Shown: positions 5,967 to 11,066 of the stretch, one piece after another
Numbering within the stretch: the first letter of the stretch is position 1
Layout of the letters: every line of letters starts with the position of its first letter
Origin: Actinomycetota bacterium
Lineage (GTDB): Bacteria; Actinomycetota; Actinomycetes; S36-B12; UBA10799
DNA length: 11,066 bases
Direction: 5' to 3'
Assembly (NCBI GenBank): GCA_030837395.1
Contig: JAUPKO010000174.1
Location: forward strand, 1 to 11,066
Made by a program: the position numbers and the translations under genes
The notes under the pieces: model-generated
The model's database searches: none
Seen by the model: only the letters and a program-made list of their open reading frames with translations
What the model was told of the DNA's origin: nothing

Positions 5967-6962
5967 TCAACCCAACCGCCGCCGCGTGCCGTCGGCGGCG
6001 GTCACAATCGCCGCGGCCTGGTGCCTGCGCAACATGTGTGCCACCCGCGTCGGGGGCCACAGGAACACCACCTTGGTGAGTACCTCCGCCAGCCAACCCT
6101 GCCGAGCGATCACCGACACCGCGGCATACCTGGCCGCCAGGGGCAGGCCCGTGCGCGGATCGAGCAGGTGATGGCCCTGGGTACCGTCGGCGTAGAGCCA
6201 CCTTCGCCGCAGGGTCGATGAGGTTGCCACCGCCCCCGTTTGCAGGCGGATCGACCACCCCGAGGCCGAGCCCGGTTCCCACGCGTCATCGAGGGAGACC
6301 TGCCAGCCACCTTCGGGGGTGTCGCCGGCGCAACGCAGGTCACCGCCCACGTTGACCAGCACACTTCGCACGCCGCGGCGCAGGGCCGCCGATGCGGCGA
6401 CGTCGGCTGCCAAACCCTTGCCGATCCCACCCGAATCCAGCGCGGCACCACGGTCCACGCGCACCCGTCGGCGACGTGGATCGACCGCCATCGGAGCGCG
6501 GCATCCCCGCGACCGCCCGGGCGGGGCCTTCAACGCCGCCGGTGCAGCCACGGGACGCAACGCCGCGAAGTCACGGTCGTAACCGACCTGAGCCATCCGA
6601 TCGGCCAGGAACGGATCGAACGCCCCAGCAGTGCGCCGCCAGCCGAGCAGCGCGTGCTGGGCCAGCCGCAGAGTATCCGGTGAGACGTCGAACCACCTGC
6701 CCGCGGCCGCATTGAGGGCGCACAACTCGCTGCTCGGGTCGAATCTGGTCCACACACGATCAAGCCGGTCGATATCGGCCCGCACCTGGTCGGCAGCGTC
6801 GGCAGCGCCGCCGTGGGTGATCACGTGGCACCACGTGCCCATCGACGAGAAGGTGCGCTGCGCGGGCGCCGCTGCGACGGCGAGGGTGCCGACGTTGGGG
6901 GCCAGGGCCAGGCGGTATGACCCGCCCGTCAGCTGGACCCCGAGTTCGACTGGTTGCCACAT
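5967..6962 (-). CDS. apbE: FAD:protein FMN transferase (ApbE family)
   Basis: ApbE enzymes cleave FAD and attach FMN through a phosphodiester to a Ser or Thr of target proteins, usually redox proteins outside the membrane. From ATG 6962 the product is 331 residues, close to the family norm. Motifs in order: FSSMGTW (38-44), LDRVWTRFDPSSELCALN (67-84), GAFDPFLA (113-120), ALDSGGIGKGLAAD (174-187), VLVNVGGDLR (201-210), and SSTLRRRWLYADG with HHLLDPRTGLPL (248-275). The usual metal-binding Asp in the late AD-x-L-x-T motif appears as Glu293 (LAEVLTKVV). ATG 6842 would begin within the MGT motif and cut off conserved residues, so 6962 is preferred, although it overlaps the upstream lipoprotein gene by 34 bases and lacks a clear ribosome site. 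No signal peptide is evident. No flavin-acceptor protein is seen in the window. Confidence 0.9.
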   Translation of the reverse strand: MWQPVELGVQLTGGSYRLALAPNVGTLAVAAAPAQRTFSSMGTWCHVITHGGAADAADQVRADIDRLDRVWTRFDPSSELCALNAAAGRWFDVSPDTLRLAQHALLGWRRTAGAFDPFLADRMAQVGYDRDFAALRPVAAPAALKAPPGRSRGCRAPMAVDPRRRRVRVDRGAALDSGGIGKGLAADVAASAALRRGVRSVLVNVGGDLRCAGDTPEGGWQVSLDDAWEPGSASGWSIRLQTGAVATSSTLRRRWLYADGTQGHHLLDPRTGLPLAARYAAVSVIARQGWLAEVLTKVVFLWPPTRVAHMLRRHQAAAIVTAADGTRRRLG

Positions 6963-7489
6963 TCGTTCACGGCGGACTGGTTGCTGCCCATGCAGACCTC
7001 GAAGTAGGTCGGGCCGGACGTGCTGCCGCCGGACTGCACGTTCACGTAGGAGCCGGACTTCGAGCCCTCCGCCCCGGCGTCCGCACCGCCGTACTTGCCG
7101 TAGCCGCCACCGCCGCCGCCGGTGTTGGTCATGGTGTAGCCCTCGGCCTGCCACTTGCCGCTGTAGTAACTCACCACCGCGGCGGGTTGCTCGGACGCAT
7201 TGGAGTACCGCGCGTACTCCACTCCGTTGTCGTTCGAGGTCTGCAAGGTGGTCGACCCGGCCGGAGGCGCGGGGAACGACACCGCGTCTTCGGTGGCGGT
7301 GGCTGCGACGGAGGCCGTCGCCTTGGGCGCTGAACTCGCAGTACTCGCAGGCGCCGCGGCGCTGGTCTCGGCCGCGGGGGCAGTCGCGGTGACCGTGACG
7401 GTCGAGGAGGAACTGCCGCCACAGCCGGTCACCGCAAGAGCGACGGCGCCGATCGTGGTAGCCGCCGCAACGGCCTTGATCTGAGTCAT
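6929..7489 (-). CDS. Small secreted lipoprotein of unknown function
   Basis: The product is 186 residues. It starts with a lipoprotein signal (MTQIKAVAAATTIGAVALAV, then TGC, with Cys23 to be lipidated). A Thr/Ala/Ser-rich tether of about 45 residues follows, then a small domain (about 70-186) with VEYARYSNASEQPAAVVSYY, a Gly run (124-129) coded by a GGN-type trinucleotide tract, and GPTYFEVCMGSN. Cys166 and Cys177 could pair. The start has AAGGAA about four bases upstream. I do not recognise the family, though the GPTYFEVC ending looks like one found in uncharacterised actinobacterial lipoproteins. It has no SGAT-type flavin acceptor motif, so it is probably not an ApbE substrate despite overlapping the ApbE gene by 34 bases. 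Co-transcription with ApbE is likely. Confidence 0.8.
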   Translation of the reverse strand: MTQIKAVAAATTIGAVALAVTGCGGSSSSTVTVTATAPAAETSAAAPASTASSAPKATASVAATATEDAVSFPAPPAGSTTLQTSNDNGVEYARYSNASEQPAAVVSYYSGKWQAEGYTMTNTGGGGGGYGKYGGADAGAEGSKSGSYVNVQSGGSTSGPTYFEVCMGSNQSAVNECGNQSNSGSS

Positions 7490-7687
7490 GGACTTCCTTC
7501 CGAGTCAGGTGCATCGATGGTCGTAGACGTGGACTGCAGAACAGACCGAGTTGGCATGACGCCACCGCGGCACCGGGCAACGTCGACGACCGTGTAGTGC
7601 CCGCAGACTCTGACACATTTTCACCGAATATTCGCCCCGACGCTCCGGCCCTTGTTCCGGGCAGGGCGCCGGCCCGATCTCGTTGGC

Positions 7688-7709
7688 GACTACATCGCAC
7701 GATGTAGTC
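7688..7709. promoter_or_regulatory. Perfect 22-bp dyad, candidate operator upstream of the two-component genes
   Basis: Arms GACTACATCG and CGATGTAGTC flank a central CA, with no mismatch. It lies in the 276-base region between the divergent lipoprotein/ApbE and kinase/regulator genes, 44 bases upstream of the kinase -10 box. Size and symmetry suit a dimeric regulator, for example the NarL-type regulator encoded downstream. The binding protein is not known. Confidence 0.6.
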
Positions 7710-7753
7710 CACCCATCCCTCCTGCGGCCGATGCCGTCACCGACCCGGCCTCT

Positions 7754-7759
7754 TAGGCT
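7754..7759 (+). promoter_or_regulatory. -10 box for the sensor kinase gene, leaderless
   Basis: TAGGCT lies exactly six bases before ATG 7766, the usual geometry of leaderless actinobacterial transcripts, and no Shine-Dalgarno site is present. It shares TTAGGCTGGC with the Rpf-like gene promoter. Confidence 0.6.
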
Positions 7760-7765
7760 GGCTCC

Positions 7766-9055
7766 ATGTCGTTCGGGGCTGGGCAGTCGCCGCACCGGCC
7801 GGGTCCGGAGAACCTGCTCGACGCACTCCTGGCCGCGGGGGCCTTCATGGCCGTCGTGGCCGAGGCCGCCGTCGTGGTGCAGTCCTCGCGCCCACCCACC
7901 CGGTCCCGAGACTTCGATGATGACGACGTCGGGGGGCCTGAGCACGGCTGGGACGGTAGCGTGCTGCACGAGGTCACCGAGCACCTCGGCACGGCCACAT
8001 TGGTGCTTGTCGCTATCACGGCGCTGCTGGCCGCGGCAGCCGTGCTGGTGCGGCGGCGGTGGCCGTGGGCGGCGACCGCCGCCGCTGCGGGTGCCGCGGT
8101 GCTCGGGGCGGTCGTACTCGGACTGCCCGTCGCCGTGACGCTGGTGTATGCCTTGGTCGTCTATTCGCTGGCCGTCGAGCGCGGGTGGTGGCCAGCAAGT
8201 CTGGCCAGCGGCGGCGGACTGCTGACGATGCTGCTGGCCGTGCTCGCCTCCGGCCGCGAGGAGTCCGGCGGGTTGGCCCTGGTGTATGTGTTGGTGGCCG
8301 TCGTGGTGCCCCTACTCTCGGCCGCCGCGACCCGCAGCAGACGGGCGTATCTGGGGGAGGTCGAGTCGCGCCTGCGCAGGGTCGACCGCGAGCACCAGGC
8401 CGAGACGGCTCGCACCTTGGCCGAGGAACGGGTGCGCCTGGCCCGCGATCTGCATGACGTGCTGGCCCACAGCCTGACCGTGGTCAACATGCAGGTGGGA
8501 GTGGCCTCGCACCTGCTGGCAACCCACCCGGACCGGGCCGCACACGCCCTCGACGAGGCCAAAACTGCCGGTGCCGCGGCCGTCGCCGAACTGCGCACCA
8601 CCCTGGCACTGTTGCGCGGCGACGAGCCAGACGAGTTGGCGCCGGTGCCGAGTTTGGCCGACATCCCCGTGATGATCGAACGAGTGCGGGCCACCGGGTT
8701 GCCGCTCACGTTTGACTGGCAGGTGCCCCCTGCCGTGCCCATCGACGCCGCTGTCGGGCTGCTGGCCTTCCGGGTGGTGCAGGAGGGCTTGACCAATGTG
8801 GTCAAGCACGCTGGCGGTGACGCCGCCACTGCCGTACGGGTGCACGCCACCCCGGCCGCTGTGGCCATCGCCGTGACGAACAGCCCAGGCGATCACCCCC
8901 CGCCCCCCGGCAGTCCCGGTATCGGGCTGGAGGGTCTGCGGGCTCGAGTCGCAGCGGTCGGGGGCACCTTCACCGCCGCCCCCACCCCCGACCGCGGCTT
9001 CGCCCTCACGGCACTGCTGCCGGCCGTCCCCAAGACACCTGAGGAGATGCCGTGA
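7766..9055 (+). CDS. Two-component sensor histidine kinase, HisKA_3 type
   Basis: The product is 429 residues. The N-terminal part has about six membrane helices (roughly 16-38, 75-95, 101-120, 122-137, 148-163, 168-187). Between helices 1 and 2 lies a 35-residue loop, predicted outside the cell, with an Asp cluster (DFDDDD, 49-54) and His60, His68 and His73. A short coiled segment leads to the HisKA_3 dimerisation domain: ARDLHDVLAHSLTVVNMQVG (226-245) with phospho-acceptor His230. The ATPase domain follows, with N-box EGLTNVVKHAG (340-350) and G-box GSPGIGLEGLRARVAAVGG (382-400). It should autophosphorylate and pass phosphate to the regulator encoded next, whose GTG start overlaps this stop by four bases. 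The signal is unknown; the acidic/His loop and the nearby ferric-reductase-like gene hint at a metal or redox cue. Domain call is firm. Confidence 0.93.
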   Translation: MSFGAGQSPHRPGPENLLDALLAAGAFMAVVAEAAVVVQSSRPPTRSRDFDDDDVGGPEHGWDGSVLHEVTEHLGTATLVLVAITALLAAAAVLVRRRWPWAATAAAAGAAVLGAVVLGLPVAVTLVYALVVYSLAVERGWWPASLASGGGLLTMLLAVLASGREESGGLALVYVLVAVVVPLLSAAATRSRRAYLGEVESRLRRVDREHQAETARTLAEERVRLARDLHDVLAHSLTVVNMQVGVASHLLATHPDRAAHALDEAKTAGAAAVAELRTTLALLRGDEPDELAPVPSLADIPVMIERVRATGLPLTFDWQVPPAVPIDAAVGLLAFRVVQEGLTNVVKHAGGDAATAVRVHATPAAVAIAVTNSPGDHPPPPGSPGIGLEGLRARVAAVGGTFTAAPTPDRGFALTALLPAVPKTPEEMP

Positions 9056-9726
9056 GCATCCGAGTCGTCATCGCCGATGATCAAGCGCTGTTGAGGTCGG
9101 CGCTGGTGAACCTGTTCGGCGCCGAGGATGACCTCGACGTCGTCGGGGAAGCCGGCACCGGCACTGAGGCCGTCGCCCTGGCCCGAAGCGCCCAGGCCGA
9201 TGTGATCGTCATGGACATCCGGATGCCGGACATGGACGGTATCGCCGCCACGGCGGCGATCGCAGCCGACGAGGACCTCGCCGGCGTGCGGGTGCTGATC
9301 CTGACCACCTTCGAGATCCCCGAGAACGTGATGGCGGCGCTGCGTGCCGGGGCGAGCGGTTTCCTGGCCAAAGATGCGGATCCGGCAGAGATCGTTCGGG
9401 CCGTGCGCACAGTGGCGGCCGGCGATGCGCTGTTGTCCCCGGCCGCCACGCGTTCGGTGGTCGAACGCATCCTCGCCCAGCCGCAGCGCAGCGATGAGAC
9501 GCCCGACTCCCTGGCCTCTCTCACTGCCCGCGAGCTCGAGGTGCTCGCCCTGGTGGCACAGGCGTTGAGCAACGACGAGATCGCCGCCCAGCTTGTGGTC
9601 AGCCCGCTCACCGTCAAGACCCACGTCAGCCGAATCCTCACCAAGACCGGCATGCGGGACCGGGCGCAATTGGTGGCACTGGCCTACGAGAGCGGCCTGG
9701 TCACGCCGGGTCACCGCAGCGGCTGA
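9052..9726 (+). CDS. NarL/FixJ-family response regulator
   Basis: The product is 224 residues, standard for the family. The receiver domain (1-120) has the acidic pair Asp9/Asp10, phospho-acceptor Asp55 in VIVMDIRMPDMDG, Thr85 in LILTTFE and Lys107 in GFLAKDADPAE. The LuxR-type helix-turn-helix (about 157-217) has LTARELEVLALVAQALSNDE and LVVSPLTVKTHVSRILTKTG. The GTG start at 9052 has GAGGAG five bases upstream and overlaps the kinase stop, so the two are translationally coupled partners. Likely targets are its own promoter region (the dyad at 7688-7709) and the flavocytochrome gene 100 bases downstream; both are inferences. All key phosphorylation residues are present. Confidence 0.95.
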   Translation: MSIRVVIADDQALLRSALVNLFGAEDDLDVVGEAGTGTEAVALARSAQADVIVMDIRMPDMDGIAATAAIAADEDLAGVRVLILTTFEIPENVMAALRAGASGFLAKDADPAEIVRAVRTVAAGDALLSPAATRSVVERILAQPQRSDETPDSLASLTARELEVLALVAQALSNDEIAAQLVVSPLTVKTHVSRILTKTGMRDRAQLVALAYESGLVTPGHRSG

Positions 9727-9756
9727 GGTACTCCCGCAGATGTATGCCAAGCGCTA

Positions 9757-9769
9757 CCTGGGGACCAGG
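9757..9769 (+). other. Weak hairpin between the response regulator and the flavocytochrome gene
   Basis: CCTGG and CCAGG flank GGA, a 5-bp stem, 31 bases after the regulator stop. There is no T-run, so it is not a convincing terminator, and read-through into the next gene is possible. Confidence 0.2.
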
Positions 9770-9826
9770 GCGAATACGCGCCGCCAGGCCGATGCCCCAG
9801 AGCCACGAGGCGGCCAGACTCGTTCC

Positions 9827-11066
9827 ATGCAGCCCACCCTCACGCCGGCGCCTCCCGCCACCCGTATGGCCCGGCCCGCCCCGAGCCGCCTGCGCTCGAC
9901 CGACCTGCCGATCGTGGTCATCGGCGTCCCCGCCATCGCAGTGCTGCTGTGGGTCCTGGACGGCGGCCCCGCGTTGGTCACCGGCTCGTTCGAGGGGATG
10001 CTCACCGGCGTCGGCCAACTCGCGGGGCTCGCGGCCGGGCTGGCGGCGCTCGGCGGCCTCGCCCTGGCCGCGAGGCCCGCCAACATTGAGCGCCGCTTCG
10101 GCCTGGACCGCATGCTCGGCTGGCACCGGTGGACCGGCATGATCGCCGCGTTCGCCCTGATGCTGCATGTTGTTGCCCTCCTCGCCGCCTACTCGATGCG
10201 CTCAGGGGCCAATCCGTTCTCGGAGATCGCCTTCCTGTTCGGCCAGGACTGGATGCCCTCGGCCATGGCCGCCGGGGCACTGATGGCCCTGGTCAGCCTG
10301 ACCTCATGGCGTCGGATCAAGACCAAGATGGCCTACGAGACCTGGTATTACCTGCACGTGCTGGGTTACCTGGCGGTCGCGTTGGCCTTGGGCCACGTGC
10401 TGGTGATGGGCTCGGACTTCGTCGACAACAACGTCGCCAAGGCGTGGTGGGTAGGGCTCTACGTGATCGTGGCCGCAGTGATCGTCTGGAGTCGGCTGCG
10501 CCCGTTGGCCCGGTCGCTGCGTCAGCCGGTCAAGGTGACTTCCATCGAGCGCCTGCCCGACGGCGCGATGTCGCTCTGGTTGGCCGGCCCGGCCCTGGCC
10601 GCCGGTCGCGCCGCCCCCGGGCAGTACTACTCACTGCGCTTCGCCACGCGTGGCCTGTGGTGGCAATCGCACCCCTATTCGCTGTCGGCGACACCGTTCG
10701 TCGGCGGCCTGCGCTTCACCTTCGCGGTGGGCGACGACGCCGCCGACTTCGCCCGGATCCGGGTGGGCACCCGGGTGTGGCTCGAGGGGCCCTACGGCAC
10801 CTTCACCGCTGACAAGGCTCGCAATGCGCCGGTGGTCCTGGTCGGTGGCGGCTCCGGCATCGCCCCGCTGCGGGCGATCCTGGAGGACCTCACGCCGGCG
10901 AATCGGCCGGTGGTGGTGCTGCGCATCTCCCGCCGCGAAGACGCCTGGTTCCTGCCCGAACTGCAACAACTGGTCGACCGGCTCGGTGGCCGCCTGCACG
11001 TCGTTCTCGGCGGCCGCCTCTCGTTTGCCCCCCGCGACCCCCTGAGCCCTGCCGCCTTCGCCAATC
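9827..11066 (+). CDS. Ferric-reductase/NOX-like flavocytochrome (3' end outside window)
   Basis: An open frame of 413 residues runs off the right edge. The N-terminal half is a ferric-reductase-type membrane domain with helices from about residue 27. Two histidine pairs could hold two b-type hemes across the membrane: His100 (GWHRW) with His114 (MLHVV), and His177 (YYLHVLGY) with His190 (LGHVL). The cytoplasmic half has a flavin-binding barrel (about 234-325) with SHPYSLSATP (281-290) and an NAD(P)H domain with VVLVGGGSGIAPLRAILEDL (336-355), then LRISRREDAWFLPEL. Expected action: electrons from NAD(P)H pass via FAD and hemes to an acceptor outside, such as ferric iron, oxygen or a flavoprotein. 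ATG 9827 has no ribosome site; CAGACT six bases before it is a weak leaderless -10 box, so promoter or co-transcription with the regulator is unsettled. Probably only the end of the nicotinamide-binding domain is missing. Confidence 0.92.
   Translation, partial: MQPTLTPAPPATRMARPAPSRLRSTDLPIVVIGVPAIAVLLWVLDGGPALVTGSFEGMLTGVGQLAGLAAGLAALGGLALAARPANIERRFGLDRMLGWHRWTGMIAAFALMLHVVALLAAYSMRSGANPFSEIAFLFGQDWMPSAMAAGALMALVSLTSWRRIKTKMAYETWYYLHVLGYLAVALALGHVLVMGSDFVDNNVAKAWWVGLYVIVAAVIVWSRLRPLARSLRQPVKVTSIERLPDGAMSLWLAGPALAAGRAAPGQYYSLRFATRGLWWQSHPYSLSATPFVGGLRFTFAVGDDAADFARIRVGTRVWLEGPYGTFTADKARNAPVVLVGGGSGIAPLRAILEDLTPANRPVVVLRISRREDAWFLPELQQLVDRLGGRLHVVLGGRLSFAPRDPLSPAAFAN

Noticed and set aside
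7105..7126. GGN-type trinucleotide tract as a tandem repeat element
   Set aside because: It is simply the codons of a Gly run within the lipoprotein gene; mentioned under that gene.
7625..7634. 10-bp palindrome CGAATATTCG in the lipoprotein/kinase intergenic region
   Set aside because: Short and in a small AT-rich patch; it may be part of a promoter, but no -10/-35 pair could be fitted.
6963..7712. Extension of the ApbE frame upstream to a 581-residue protein
   Set aside because: The extra part is the other frame of the lipoprotein gene and has no signal or domain of its own.
8161..8868. Minus-strand frame of 235 codons opposite the kinase
   Set aside because: Shadow of the kinase gene: Ser/Arg/Ala-rich with no motif, while the plus strand shows complete H, N and G boxes.
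8893..9750. Minus-strand frame of 285 codons opposite the response regulator
   Set aside because: Shadow frame; the plus strand encodes a full NarL-family protein with all key residues.
1..11066. Mobile elements, CRISPR arrays, tRNA or rRNA genes
   Set aside because: No transposase or integrase, no spaced direct repeats, no cloverleaf or rRNA-like sequence was seen on either strand.

Overview
The window is GC-rich and its coding regions have G/C-loaded third codon positions. It carries an Rpf-type muralytic domain, a HisKA_3/NarL two-component pair and promoters with TANNNT -10 boxes lying directly on start codons. Together these point to a high-GC Gram-positive bacterium of the Actinomycetota; nothing fixes a genus. 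I count ten protein genes, two of them cut by the window edges. I see no tRNA, rRNA, insertion sequence, CRISPR array or phage gene.

Region 1 (1-3963) is cell-envelope biology. A secreted serine hydrolase of the class A beta-lactamase-like group (minus strand, cut at the left edge) is divergent from a two-gene unit. The first gene of that unit encodes a secreted protein with a long CwlO/RipA-like coiled coil and a C-terminal Rpf-type transglycosylase domain. One base after its stop begins a lipoprotein that joins a PI-PLC-like phosphodiesterase domain to six ankyrin-type repeats.

Region 2 (4009-5941) is a small regulator of the CsoR/CstR/RcnR family (minus strand) divergent from an unrecognised six-helix membrane protein, followed on the same strand by a YaaA-family stress protein. 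The regulator has the two conserved cysteines but lacks the copper-binding histidine, which resembles persulfide-sensing CstR. An ATACC-N6-GGTAT inverted repeat sits in the 72-base divergent promoter and overlaps candidate -10 boxes in both directions.

Region 3 (5967-11066) is redox biology. On the minus strand a small lipoprotein of unknown function precedes, and probably is co-transcribed with, an ApbE-type FAD:protein FMN transferase. Divergent from these is a HisKA_3 sensor kinase whose gene overlaps its NarL-family response regulator by four bases, followed by a ferric-reductase/NOX-like flavocytochrome cut at the right edge. The intergenic region between the lipoprotein and the kinase holds a perfect dyad of two 10-bp arms around a 2-bp centre, a strong candidate operator.

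Inferred links: region 1 looks like one cell-wall or envelope remodelling locus. Region 3 looks like a sensor-controlled, flavin-based membrane electron-transfer locus whose FMN-carrying substrate protein is not in view and may lie beyond the right edge.
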